Assembly (NCBI GenBank): GCA_021780815.1
Contig: JAJXYC010000013.1
Coordinates: 124,001-188,000 of the forward strand
Source: Bacteroidota bacterium
Lineage (GTDB): Bacteria > Bacteroidota > Ignavibacteria > Kapaibacteriales > UBA2268
DNA length: 64,000 nucleotides
Direction: 5' to 3'
Shown: positions 18,386-27,034 of the stretch, one piece after another
Layout: the number at the start of each line of letters is the position of its first letter
Numbering within the stretch: position 1 is the first letter of the stretch
Program-made: the position numbers and the translations under genes
The notes under the pieces: model-generated
Databases searched by the model: none
Told to the model about the DNA's origin: nothing
The model's input: the letters and a program-made list of their open reading frames with translations, nothing else

Positions 18386-19213
18386 ATGAAGGAAAAAACA
18401 ATTAAAAACAGTAAATACACAATATTTTTTATTTTGATAATTAGTTTAATATTTATAAATTTTATAGATGCTTCTGCTGCTAAAAAGAGAAGAAGCAAAA
18501 AAATTACTCATAAACATCGCTATTATAACCCCAGTGCAACTAAAAAAATGTCAATTAATATATTGAGGCAAAATCAAGACCTTGCAGAACTTGCAAATTT
18601 AAATCCTCTTGACCCAGATTCAGTAGATGTTTCCGTAGATAAAAACAATAAAATTATTGGTGAATACGGGGAAGATATGAATGACCTTGAAAAAGAAGAT
18701 AATTTTACTTATGATGCCGAAAATTTCAAGATGTTGCTTTTATCTATGTCAGACGATGAATATACTTATGGTGGTGTTAGTAAAACAATGCTTTTAACAG
18801 AAGCAATGGATATGTTTGGAACTCCATATCGTTTTGGCGGAATTACAACAAAAGGAATTGACTGTTCAGCATTTACTCGTTTAATTTATTATCGCGCCGC
18901 AGGTATTGCACTCCCAAGAACAGCCCGTGAACAAATTGAATATGGCAAGCCAATTAAAAGTATCAAAAGTTTACAATTTGGAGATTTAATCTTTTTCCAC
19001 ACTTATTCTAAAAGATTTGCCTCACACGTTGGAATTTATTTGCAAGATGGTTTATTTATGCACTCAGGAACAAGATATGGAGTAGCAGTTGCTTCATTAA
19101 CATCAGAATATTATCAAAAACGTTTTATCGGTGGTCGAAGATTATCTGAAAAAGATATAGAAAATCTGAAAATCAATAAAGAGCAAACAACAGTATTGAA
19201 AGCCGCAATGTAA
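18386..19213 (+). CDS. NlpC/P60 cell-wall hydrolase
   Basis: 275 residues with a signal peptide or anchor (about 12-31, IFFILIISLIFINFIDA). It then has a basic stretch (KKRRSKKITHKH) and, from about 140, an NlpC/P60 papain-like domain with catalytic Cys160 in GIDCSAFTRL, His214 in SHVGIY and a third polar residue around His226 (MHSGTRYG). Such enzymes cut the D-Glu/diaminopimelate peptide bond in peptidoglycan. The 100-residue region between the basic patch and the domain has no recognised fold. A terminator overlaps its stop codon. Confidence 0.9.
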   Translation: MKEKTIKNSKYTIFFILIISLIFINFIDASAAKKRRSKKITHKHRYYNPSATKKMSINILRQNQDLAELANLNPLDPDSVDVSVDKNNKIIGEYGEDMNDLEKEDNFTYDAENFKMLLLSMSDDEYTYGGVSKTMLLTEAMDMFGTPYRFGGITTKGIDCSAFTRLIYYRAAGIALPRTAREQIEYGKPIKSIKSLQFGDLIFFHTYSKRFASHVGIYLQDGLFMHSGTRYGVAVASLTSEYYQKRFIGGRRLSEKDIENLKINKEQTTVLKAAM

Positions 19214-19229
19214 AGCGGCTTTTTTTTTT
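19199..19229 (+). terminator. Rho-independent terminator of the NlpC/P60 gene
   Basis: A perfect 8-base GC-rich stem (19199-19206 with 19215-19222) encloses the stop codon and is followed by T10 (19220-19229). The last codons of the gene form the left arm. Confidence 0.92.
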
Positions 19230-19327
19230 ACCATTTTTTTATTAATACTTTATTCGAAATTCAAATTTTCTTCAGATTTGTTGTTTATATTTGTTCTATT
19301 TGGATAATTTATAATATTATTAATATT

Positions 19328-20005
19328 ATGCGGTTGTTAATTATTGAAGATGAGCGTGAATTAGCAAAGTCAATTGCAAAGTATTTGAGCAAAGAAAACT
19401 ATATAATTGATATTGCAAATAATTTTAAAGAAGCAGACCAAAAAATTGGAGATAATGAGTATGATTGTGCTTTAGTTGATTTAATGTTACCTGACGGAAA
19501 TGGTATGGATATTGTAAAAGTAATTAAAGACGAGCAACCAGTTTGTGGAATAATTATAATTACAGCAAAAGATACTTTAGATGATAAAGTTTTGGGATTA
19601 GAAATTGGTGCCGATGATTATATAACTAAGCCTTTTCATCTTGCTGAACTTAATGCAAGATTGAAATCTTTGATAAGGAGAAGAAATTTTTCAGGTAGTG
19701 ATGAAATTAAATTTACTGATTTAACAATTGATATTGATAAAAGAGAAGTTAAAGTTTATGGGAAATTAGTGGATTTAACAAAAAGAGAATACGATATTTT
19801 ATTATTTTTTATTAGCAATAAAGAACGTGTTGTAACAAAAGAAACAATTGTTGAGCACGTTTGGGGCGATGATTCTAGTGTCTTTGATAACTTTGATTTT
19901 GTTTATACACACATAAAAAATTTAAGAAAAAAAATAACTGAAAATGGAGCTAAAGATTATATTAACTCTGTTTATGGTATTGGATATAAATTTAGTGTCA
20001 AATGA
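19328..20005 (+). CDS. OmpR/CusR-type response regulator
   Basis: 225 residues. The receiver has E7-D8, phospho-acceptor D51 (ALVDLMLPDG), ITAKD and the Lys in ITKPF. The C-terminal winged helix (about 130-225; LTKREYDILLFF, VYGIGYKF) binds DNA. It overlaps the sensor kinase gene by 4 bases (ATGA), so the pair is translationally coupled. Its target may include the small secreted protein gene that follows, judging by position only. Confidence 0.94.
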   Translation: MRLLIIEDERELAKSIAKYLSKENYIIDIANNFKEADQKIGDNEYDCALVDLMLPDGNGMDIVKVIKDEQPVCGIIIITAKDTLDDKVLGLEIGADDYITKPFHLAELNARLKSLIRRRNFSGSDEIKFTDLTIDIDKREVKVYGKLVDLTKREYDILLFFISNKERVVTKETIVEHVWGDDSSVFDNFDFVYTHIKNLRKKITENGAKDYINSVYGIGYKFSVK

Positions 20006-21282
20006 AACTTACTAATAAAATTAGTCGCTATTTTTTGTTTAGTTCATTATTTTTGTTTATAATTATATATTTTGGATTGTTTTACATTATAGAGCAATCC
20101 ATTCGTAAAGAAGCTGATGCACAGCTTAAGCATATTACGGCAAAAGTACTAAATGAAGTAAAAATGGGTAATGTTGTTAATTATCCTCCTTATATTGAAA
20201 TAAATCCAATCAATCCAGATTCTATTGAATCTAAAAAGCCTTACTACGAAGATGTCTTAATTGATTTTGAAAATGGTGATGATAATGAACCTTTTAGACA
20301 AAGAATTTCTTATGTGCAATTAGGAGATTCTACTTACGAAGTTATTGCTCGTATTTCTATGAAAGAAAAAAATTCTTTGTTTGAATCAATTTCTATTGTT
20401 ATTTTTTCGGGAATCTTCTTGTTTTTAATTGTAATGTTCTTCATTAATCGCCTTTTGTCTCGTAGAATTTTTAACGATTTTTACCAAACTTTAGATAAAA
20501 TTTCTGCTTTTTCTTTGGTAAGTATTGAAGAAATTCAACTTAATAAGTCAAATATTGAAGAATTTGAAAAATTAAATACCGCTATAAAATTTTTAGCAAA
20601 CAAAGCACAAAATGAATATAAAAGTTTAAAAGAATTTACAGAAGAATTAAATCACGAAATTCAAACTCCTATTGCTGTAATTAAAGCAAAGTTGGAACTC
20701 CTTATCCAGAATATGAATTGGGACGAAGATGATTTGTCTATTTTGGAAATTGCTCTAAGAAATTTAACTAAATTGGAAAAGATTAATAAATCCATCTTAC
20801 TTTTAAATAAATTAGAAAATATCAATTCTTATGAAATAAATGAGATTAATTTAAAAGATGAAATTCAAACAGTATTGGATTTCTATGCGGACTTTATCAA
20901 TGCTAAAGATATTAAAGTTAAGACTAAGGAAACAACCCACAATAAGCCTAAATTTAGCGCTAATTCATCTTTGTTTAACATTTTGCTAAACAATTTATTT
21001 TCAAATGCAATTAAACATAATGTTGTAAGTGGAGACATTATTATTAAATTTGATGATTCAAAGCAAAATACCACAGAATTAATAATTTCCAATACAAGTC
21101 TTCCACCTAAAAATGATACAAAAAACTTTTTCAAGAGATTTTATAAAGAATCTGATTCGCCCGAATCTATTGGATTAGGGCTTACTATTGTCAAAAAGAT
21201 TTGTGAAATTTATAAAATTAAAATTAATAACTCCTACAAAGACGGATTTTACTTTACACAACTACTTTTTCCTAAAAAATAA
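20002..21282 (+). CDS. Membrane sensor histidine kinase
   Basis: 426 residues. Two membrane segments (about 10-31 and 128-150) flank a periplasmic sensor of about 95 residues. The HisKA domain has phospho-acceptor His218 in ELNHEIQTPIAVIK, and the ATPase domain has NLFSNAIKHN (N box) and SIGLGLTIVKK (G box). It should phosphorylate the regulator encoded upstream. There is no separate HAMP motif that I can recognise. The signal is unknown; the sensor region is rich in acidic and polar residues. Confidence 0.92.
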   Translation: MKLTNKISRYFLFSSLFLFIIIYFGLFYIIEQSIRKEADAQLKHITAKVLNEVKMGNVVNYPPYIEINPINPDSIESKKPYYEDVLIDFENGDDNEPFRQRISYVQLGDSTYEVIARISMKEKNSLFESISIVIFSGIFLFLIVMFFINRLLSRRIFNDFYQTLDKISAFSLVSIEEIQLNKSNIEEFEKLNTAIKFLANKAQNEYKSLKEFTEELNHEIQTPIAVIKAKLELLIQNMNWDEDDLSILEIALRNLTKLEKINKSILLLNKLENINSYEINEINLKDEIQTVLDFYADFINAKDIKVKTKETTHNKPKFSANSSLFNILLNNLFSNAIKHNVVSGDIIIKFDDSKQNTTELIISNTSLPPKNDTKNFFKRFYKESDSPESIGLGLTIVKKICEIYKIKINNSYKDGFYFTQLLFPKK

Positions 21283-21431
21283 TAGATTAAAAAAAATTCA
21301 AATTTCTTCAGATTTTCTTCAAAATTTCATATTAATTTTGTAACAGAAATTAATTGTAATTTTAAATAACTTTTTTGCAATTAATTATGTTTGTAAAAAA
21401 TATTTTTAAACTAAAATTTTTTGAGGTTAAA

Positions 21432-21695
21432 ATGAAATTCAAAGTATTGTTGATTGCTCTTATAGCAATGTCAATGACAGTATTTGCTCAAACAGCAACT
21501 ACTACTCCAGCTAAAAAAGCTACTAAGAAAGTAGAAAAAACAATGAAAGCTGAAAAGAAAGAAGCTCCAGCAGTTGAAAAGAAAGAAGCAAAGAAAATTA
21601 AAAAGCATGCTACTACTCCTGCTGAAAAACCAAAGACAGTAAAAAAAGTAAAAAAAGTAAAAAAAGCTAAAAAAGCTAAAACTGAAACAAAGTAA
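21432..21695 (+). CDS. Small secreted Lys/Ala-rich protein
   Basis: 87 residues from the ATG at 21432, which follows GAGG at 21423-21426; an in-frame ATG further up at 21375 has no such site and would spoil the signal peptide. The signal sequence ends AMSMTVFAQ (residue 20). The mature part is almost only Lys, Ala, Thr, Pro, Glu and Val, with KKVEK, PAEKP and a terminal KKVKKVKKAKKAK. It is a very basic, disordered peptide in the periplasm or outside the cell. It has no family I know; Lys/Ala repeats like these resemble histone-H1 tails. It lies directly after a two-component pair and is followed by a strong terminator. Confidence 0.7.
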   Translation: MKFKVLLIALIAMSMTVFAQTATTTPAKKATKKVEKTMKAEKKEAPAVEKKEAKKIKKHATTPAEKPKTVKKVKKVKKAKKAKTETK

Positions 21696-21718
21696 TTAAT
21701 CCTGTTCCTCTGAGATTT

Positions 21719-21751
21719 AAAAAAGGTAGGCAAAAAGCCTGCCTTTTTTTT
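21719..21751 (+). terminator. Rho-independent terminator after the Lys/Ala-rich protein gene
   Basis: The stem GGTAGGC pairs with GCCTGCC (one G-T pair), is extended by flanking A and T runs, and has a 5-base A loop (21732-21736). T8 or more follows at 21744-21751. Confidence 0.92.
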
Positions 21752-21815
21752 GTATTTATATCCAAACTTTCAAAAAAGTTTATTTGAACAAATACTGTAA
21801 AATAATATAATTGCT

Positions 21816-21823
21816 TAATTTTG
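21816..21823 (+). promoter_or_regulatory. Bacteroidota-type -7 element that fixes the start of the C1 peptidase gene
   Basis: TAATTTTG lies 21 bases before the ATG at 21844, the commonest distance in this window. An in-frame TTG at 21811 would sit before this promoter element, which argues against that start. Confidence 0.45.
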
Positions 21824-21843
21824 ATTTTTTTATTGGTGGAAAA

Positions 21844-23064
21844 ATGTTTAAAAAACTTATTATTGTATTTTTACTAGCATCATCTTTTACTTTTGCACAA
21901 GTATTAAAGCAAGATACCTTACAATTTATTGATTACAAAAATCCTTTTTGGGAAGAAATTCAAAAATCTAGTGAAGATTTCCTCAAAAAACCAGTAGTAA
22001 AACAACTAACTCTAAAAATGGATTTTAAGGGTAAAGATATTCCTAAATCAATAGATGAGTTTACAAAAGTTTGGTATAACGACCCTGTTTCGCAAGCTTG
22101 GACAAACACTTGTTGGGACTTCTGTACAACTTCTATGTTTGAATCAGAAATTTTCCGTATTCATAATAGAAAAGTAAAACTATCTGAAATGTGGACTGCT
22201 TATTGGGAATTTATTGAAAAAGCTAAGCGTTTTATTCAAGAACGTGGTAATTCTTTGTTTGCAGAAGGAAGCCAATCTAATGCTGTAAATAGAATATGGA
22301 AGAAATATGGAGTTGTACCAGAAGAATCATATACAGGATTACTTCCAGGTCAAAAATTTTTAGATCAACATAAAATGTTCGAAGAAATGTCTAATTATTT
22401 GGATTATGTAAAAAAGAATGATTTTTGGAATGAAGAAGTTGTTCTACAAACTTTAAAAGATATTATGAATCATTATATGCTTACTCCACCTGATAAGTTT
22501 ACATATCAAGGAAAAGAATATACTCCGAAAACATTTCTTAATGAAGTTGTAGATTTAAATCTTGATGATTATGTTGATGTGATTTCTATATTAGAACCAG
22601 GCTATTGGAAACAAATTGCTTACGATGTACCTGATAATTGGTGGAAAGATAGTTCTTATTACAATGTTCCATTGGACGCTTTTATGGATGCAATAAAAGG
22701 GGCAATTAAAAAAGGTTATAGCGTTGCTCTTGGCGGTGATGTTTCCGAACCTGGCTTGTATTCATATGAAAATGTTGCAATGATTCCTGATTGGGATATT
22801 CCAAGTAAGTATATTAATGATAAATCTCGTCAATTCCGTTTTAGCAATGGAACAACAAGCGACGACCACGGTATTCATTTAGTAGGATATGAAATAAAAG
22901 ATGGAGCATGGTGGTTTTTAATTAAAGATTCTGGCTCTGGGGCAAGAAACGGTAAGGCAAAAGGTTATTACTTTTTCCATGAAGATTATGTTAAATTGAA
23001 AATGATGGTTTTCCAAGTTCATAAATCAGCAATTGAAGATTTACTTAAAAAATTTAAAAAATAA
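21844..23064 (+). CDS. Secreted C1-type cysteine peptidase (bleomycin-hydrolase-like)
   Basis: 406 residues from the ATG at 21844. The signal peptide ends in ASSFTFAQ. The papain-fold centre is visible: oxyanion Gln84, catalytic Cys90 (NTCWDFCTTS, with the family spacing of 6) and a catalytic His at 345 or 342 in DDHGIHLVGY. The usual Asn after the His (VKNSWG in most relatives) is Asp362 here (LIKDSGSG). Overall build follows the PepC/bleomycin hydrolase branch common as secreted aminopeptidases in Bacteroidota. Whether the Asp form is active is open. mraY follows after 25 bases. Confidence 0.85.
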   Translation: MFKKLIIVFLLASSFTFAQVLKQDTLQFIDYKNPFWEEIQKSSEDFLKKPVVKQLTLKMDFKGKDIPKSIDEFTKVWYNDPVSQAWTNTCWDFCTTSMFESEIFRIHNRKVKLSEMWTAYWEFIEKAKRFIQERGNSLFAEGSQSNAVNRIWKKYGVVPEESYTGLLPGQKFLDQHKMFEEMSNYLDYVKKNDFWNEEVVLQTLKDIMNHYMLTPPDKFTYQGKEYTPKTFLNEVVDLNLDDYVDVISILEPGYWKQIAYDVPDNWWKDSSYYNVPLDAFMDAIKGAIKKGYSVALGGDVSEPGLYSYENVAMIPDWDIPSKYINDKSRQFRFSNGTTSDDHGIHLVGYEIKDGAWWFLIKDSGSGARNGKAKGYYFFHEDYVKLKMMVFQVHKSAIEDLLKKFKK

Positions 23065-23089
23065 ATTTAATCAAAAACAAAGGTAATAA

Positions 23090-24220
23090 ATGCTGTATTA
23101 TCTTGCTTTATTAATTGAAAAGACTTTAAGACCTCCTGGTTTTGGTGTTTTTAGGTATATTACTTTTCGTTCTGCTGCTGCGGCGATTACTGCTTTGTTT
23201 ATAAGCTTTTTGTTCGGACCTATGATAATTAGGGCTTTGAAAAAAAAACAAATAGGCGAGCAAGCAAAACAAGAACTTCAGCAAGTTGGTAACCACGTGA
23301 ACAAAGCAGGGACTCCTACTATGGGTGGTTTGATTGTTTTACTCTCTGTAATTCTTCCGACATTGCTTTGGGCTGATATTAATAATTGGTTTGTTATTTT
23401 AATTGTGCTTACCACTTTATGGTTAGGAGCAGTTGGGTTTCTTGATGATTATCTGAAAGTCATTAAAAAATATTCAAAAGGATTAATCGGAAGATATAAA
23501 ATTGTTGGACAAGTAAGTATTGGGCTTATACTGGGTGGTGTTGTTTACTTTTTCCCCGATTTCTTCTTTTCTTCTTTTCACAAAATTAATACTTTAACCA
23601 CAGTGCCTTTTGAAAAGAATATGAATTTTGACTGGGGAATATTGTATATTCCTGCTGTTATTTTTATTTTGACTGCAACTTCAAATGCAGTAAATTTAAC
23701 AGACGGATTAGATGGGCTTTCTATCGGCACTGTCGGAGTTGCTTCTATATCGTTAGCTTTGATTGCTTACTTTACTGGTAATTTTACTTTTGCTAATTAT
23801 TTAACAATCATTCATCTACCAGGTTCGGGCGAATTAACAATTTTTGCGTCTTCGCTTGTTGGAGCTTCACTCGGTTTTCTTTGGTTTAATTCTTATCCTG
23901 CCAAAGTATTTATGGGAGACACGGGTTCATTAGCACTTGGGGGGGCTATTGGTGGACTTGCTATTTTGCTTAAAAAGGAATTTTTACTGCCTATTTTGGG
24001 TGGAGTATTTTTTGCCGAAACAATTTCTGTTATTATACAAGTAAGTTTTTTTAAATATACTAAAAAGAAATATGGTGAAGGACGGAGGATTCTTTTGATG
24101 GCTCCACTTCATCACCATTTTGAGAAAAAAGGTTGGCATGAATCTCAAATTGTTACTCGCTTTTATATAATAGCTATTATTTTAGCAATTATTACAATGG
24201 CTACATTTAAGGTAAGGTAA
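23090..24220 (+). CDS. mraY: Phospho-N-acetylmuramoyl-pentapeptide transferase
   Basis: 376 residues with about ten membrane helices. Catalytic motifs are present: the N-terminal KAGTPTMGG, the Asp pair in GFLDDYLK, LTDGLDGLS, FMGDTGSLALGG and the HHHFEKKGW loop. It moves phospho-MurNAc-pentapeptide to undecaprenyl phosphate, making lipid I on the inner face of the membrane. Unlike most genomes, it is not inside a division and cell-wall cluster; its neighbours are a peptidase gene and a convergent M49 gene. Confidence 0.97.
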   Translation: MLYYLALLIEKTLRPPGFGVFRYITFRSAAAAITALFISFLFGPMIIRALKKKQIGEQAKQELQQVGNHVNKAGTPTMGGLIVLLSVILPTLLWADINNWFVILIVLTTLWLGAVGFLDDYLKVIKKYSKGLIGRYKIVGQVSIGLILGGVVYFFPDFFFSSFHKINTLTTVPFEKNMNFDWGILYIPAVIFILTATSNAVNLTDGLDGLSIGTVGVASISLALIAYFTGNFTFANYLTIIHLPGSGELTIFASSLVGASLGFLWFNSYPAKVFMGDTGSLALGGAIGGLAILLKKEFLLPILGGVFFAETISVIIQVSFFKYTKKKYGEGRRILLMAPLHHHFEKKGWHESQIVTRFYIIAIILAIITMATFKVR

Positions 24221-24237
24221 TTGACATTGAATCATCT

Positions 24238-24319
24238 GTTATTCTGAACTCAGTAGGGACAGAACAAAGTTCTGTCCCTACTGTAGATTCTTCGGTCGCT
24301 ATCGCTCCATCAGAATGAC
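24238..24319. repeat. Palindromic extragenic element (REP/MITE-like)
   Basis: An 82-base element of higher GC than its surroundings lies between convergent genes. A perfect 15-base inverted repeat (24251-24265 with 24269-24283) has an AAA loop. Outer arms pair 24238-24247 (GTTATTCTGA) with 24310-24319 (TCAGAATGAC) with one G-T pair. The right part includes ATTCTTCGGTCGCTATCGC. Sequences of the type TCATTCTGA...TCAGAATGA next to TTCG are known dispersed repeats in many genomes. No transposase is present, so it would move, if at all, by one supplied elsewhere. Confidence 0.75.
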
Positions 24320-24413
24320 ACACCATATAACAGGCGAGGCACATCTGGAAATAAAAGCCTTCCGAAAGTTTATTAATTTAAAGCATTTTTTTAACAAGTG
24401 CATTTGTAATCTA

Positions 24414-26084
24414 TTAATACATATATTTTGAATCAATATCTCGAGGTACGTTTTTAAGGGATTGAATAACTTTTTCAATTTCAGGAGTTACAACGGCATA
24501 TTTAGCAAGGAGTTCACCTGCTTTATTGTAATCGCCAGTAGCTTCAATAGTTAAAAGGGCATTTGCAAGTGATTTAACACCATCCCAGAACTTATCTTCA
24601 TCAATGAGGTATTTTCCATCTTGATTTTGTACAATAGCCCTACTTTCTCTTAAAAAATTAAGTTCAATTAAATTTGCTTTTGCATGAGCAGCTTCAGTTC
24701 CAAATCTAATGCTTCTATAAAGACCAGCTAAATAAGTTACTTGTGCTTTTTTTATATAATCAGGGGTATATTTTTTTAAATCAAGTAAATTTTTATGGTT
24801 ATACATACTTAAAATATCGGCTTTACATTCTTCAATAGCAGAGAATCTTTCTTTTAATGCAGTTCGTACTTCCAAATTATCATTGCCAAAAACAAATCCT
24901 CTTCCCAATGTATGTGAAAATTCATGCAAAGTAACAAATGAAGTAAAAGCTTTTTTATCAACAAAAGGTAATAAATCTTTCGCTAGAACAATATTAGCAA
25001 TAGGTAATAAGATTTTATCAAATTTTGCTTCCATCATATTTTTATACATATTATTTTTCCCACCTTTTGCATCTCGGACTTTTGGGTCATTAGGTAAGGA
25101 AGCGGCGATTGTTTTAGTTCCTTTTTGGCAATCTCCACCAAAATATACAACATTGACAATATTTAATTGAGTTTCGGAACTAAATTTCTCTCTAATAAAT
25201 TTAGGGTCTGCTGGTAAATGTTTTTCAAAATAGCTTACTAAGCTTTTAAACATTTCAAATTCTTTTGTTGCTTCAATGTCTTTAACCATAACAACGGCTT
25301 CATACGATGCTTTATAACCAAAAAGAGCGTCTTGATAAGTTTCAATAGGTCCAATGACAATATCTATATTCCCTTTTACATCCATCCAAGCCATATCACT
25401 ATCGAAATAATCATCAGTCATTACAGATTTTGCTCTTAATTCCAAATATTTTTTTAAAGATGGTTCATCTGCTAAAACGGAAGCTTCTAATAATTTTTGA
25501 GATAAAGCTACAACTTCCTTGTAATATTGATGATAAGGGATAGCAACTAAATTACCATCTTTCCTTACAATTACTGTATATTGGCTTTGAAAGGCATCTT
25601 TAATGTCGGGATGAGTTTTGATATATTGTTCAAATTCATTTTTTGTTAAATCTTGTGGATAAAAACCTGCACCACTAAAACGAACTTTTGGTTCACCTGG
25701 GAGAAATCGTTCGTTGCCAAATATAACATCGTAAGGACCATAATTAATGCGTACATATTCTCTGATTTCTTCGTCTTCTGGCTTATTTAATTTACTTAAA
25801 GAATCTCTGACAGAAACTGCATCTATTGCTGATTGATGCCAAAAAATCTGGTCTGCAATTTTACCTGCTTCTGCTAATTTTTCAATTAATTTCTTTTCTT
25901 TGTCTGAAAATTTTGATAAATCTGCAGTTATTTGAACAGGTGCATACGATTTAATTCTTTCTTTTACTAATTCGTGTGTTGCTGAATTATTAGTATTAGT
26001 CATAGTTTTTTCCTTTTGATTACAAGAACTAAAAAACATTGCTCCAATAATGAAGATCGTAAGTATTAATGATTTCATTTTCAC
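24414..26084 (-). CDS. M49-like dipeptidyl peptidase III lipoprotein
   Basis: 556 residues. The signal peptide ends in FFSSC, with the lipidated Cys at residue 21. The zinc site is H387-E-F-S-H391 with a downstream EECKAD (E418-E419). Most M49 peptidases have the hexapeptide HExxGH; a pentapeptide HExxH form is known from Caldithrix abyssi DPP III. Regions such as NYGPYDVIFGNERF and the GPIETY motif fit the M49 fold. It probably removes dipeptides from peptides at the cell envelope. It converges on the palindromic repeat. Confidence 0.82.
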   Translation of the reverse strand: MKMKSLILTIFIIGAMFFSSCNQKEKTMTNTNNSATHELVKERIKSYAPVQITADLSKFSDKEKKLIEKLAEAGKIADQIFWHQSAIDAVSVRDSLSKLNKPEDEEIREYVRINYGPYDVIFGNERFLPGEPKVRFSGAGFYPQDLTKNEFEQYIKTHPDIKDAFQSQYTVIVRKDGNLVAIPYHQYYKEVVALSQKLLEASVLADEPSLKKYLELRAKSVMTDDYFDSDMAWMDVKGNIDIVIGPIETYQDALFGYKASYEAVVMVKDIEATKEFEMFKSLVSYFEKHLPADPKFIREKFSSETQLNIVNVVYFGGDCQKGTKTIAASLPNDPKVRDAKGGKNNMYKNMMEAKFDKILLPIANIVLAKDLLPFVDKKAFTSFVTLHEFSHTLGRGFVFGNDNLEVRTALKERFSAIEECKADILSMYNHKNLLDLKKYTPDYIKKAQVTYLAGLYRSIRFGTEAAHAKANLIELNFLRESRAIVQNQDGKYLIDEDKFWDGVKSLANALLTIEATGDYNKAGELLAKYAVVTPEIEKVIQSLKNVPRDIDSKYMY

Positions 26085-26149
26085 CTCAATTAAAAAATAG
26101 TTTTTTTTAAATTGTAAATTAATAATTTTGTTTTAATTAATACGTTAAA

Positions 26150-27034
26150 ATGAAAATTGTGAATTATTATAGAAAAGAAAATATAAATACATTTTTATTA
26201 ATACTACCTTGGATAGTAGTATTATTTTTATTTTGGCTTTATCCATTAATTTATGCTGGGTATTTAAGTTTAACGAAATACAAAACATTAACTAATCAGA
26301 CGACTTTTATAGGTTTCCAAAACTACATAAGGATGTTTCAAGATGAGCTTTTTTGGAAATCATTATGGAATACAGTGTATTTTTCAATAATAACGGTTCC
26401 CGTTACATTAATTATTTCGTTAATTTTAGCAGAGTTAGTCAATAATAAGATAACAAGATTTAAGAATTTTTTTCAGTCATCATATTTTTTGCCTTCCATC
26501 ACTTCGCTTGTTGTGATTTCGTTGATATTTACAAATTTATATTCTCCGAGTGGCTACATAAATATGTTGTTAAGATATTTGCATATTCATACAAGTGCAA
26601 GGGGTTTTTTGCTCAGCAAATCGACAGCGTTAAATTCAATAATAGCAATGGATATATGGTTGTCCGTTGGTTATTATATGGTTTTACTATTAGCTGGGAT
26701 GCAAACAATTTCGCAAGATTTGTATGATAATGCAAAACTTTCAGGGGCGAACTTCTGGCAACAATTTATTTATATTACTATTCCAAATTTAAGAAATACA
26801 ATAGCCTTTGTTTTAATGATAGATTTAATAAAGTCGTTTCAAGTGTTTATTGAGATTTTGGTAATGACCAAAGGAGGTCCTTTATACTCAACAACAACAA
26901 TGGTTTATTATATATTTGAAAATGCTTTCAATAAAGAAGATCTAATGGGTTATGCTTCTGCTATTGCTTACTTTTTGTTTTTTCTCTTATTAATATTATC
27001 ATTTTTTCAAATTAAATTAGCAGACAAAAAATGA
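26150..27034 (+). CDS. ABC transporter permease, MalF/UgpA type
   Basis: 294 residues with six membrane helices. The coupling loop carries the EAA-type motif in DNAKLSGANFWQQF...IP near residue 200, where the ATPase docks. This belongs to the sugar or glycerol-3-phosphate permease branch (LTKYKTL, GFQNYIRMF). No binding protein or ATPase gene is adjacent. It overlaps plsY by 4 bases (ATGA). A MalG/UgpE-type partner gene lies at 53463-54281. A TAATTTTG box at 26123-26130 lies 20 bases before the ATG. Confidence 0.87.
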   Translation: MKIVNYYRKENINTFLLILPWIVVLFLFWLYPLIYAGYLSLTKYKTLTNQTTFIGFQNYIRMFQDELFWKSLWNTVYFSIITVPVTLIISLILAELVNNKITRFKNFFQSSYFLPSITSLVVISLIFTNLYSPSGYINMLLRYLHIHTSARGFLLSKSTALNSIIAMDIWLSVGYYMVLLLAGMQTISQDLYDNAKLSGANFWQQFIYITIPNLRNTIAFVLMIDLIKSFQVFIEILVMTKGGPLYSTTTMVYYIFENAFNKEDLMGYASAIAYFLFFLLLILSFFQIKLADKK

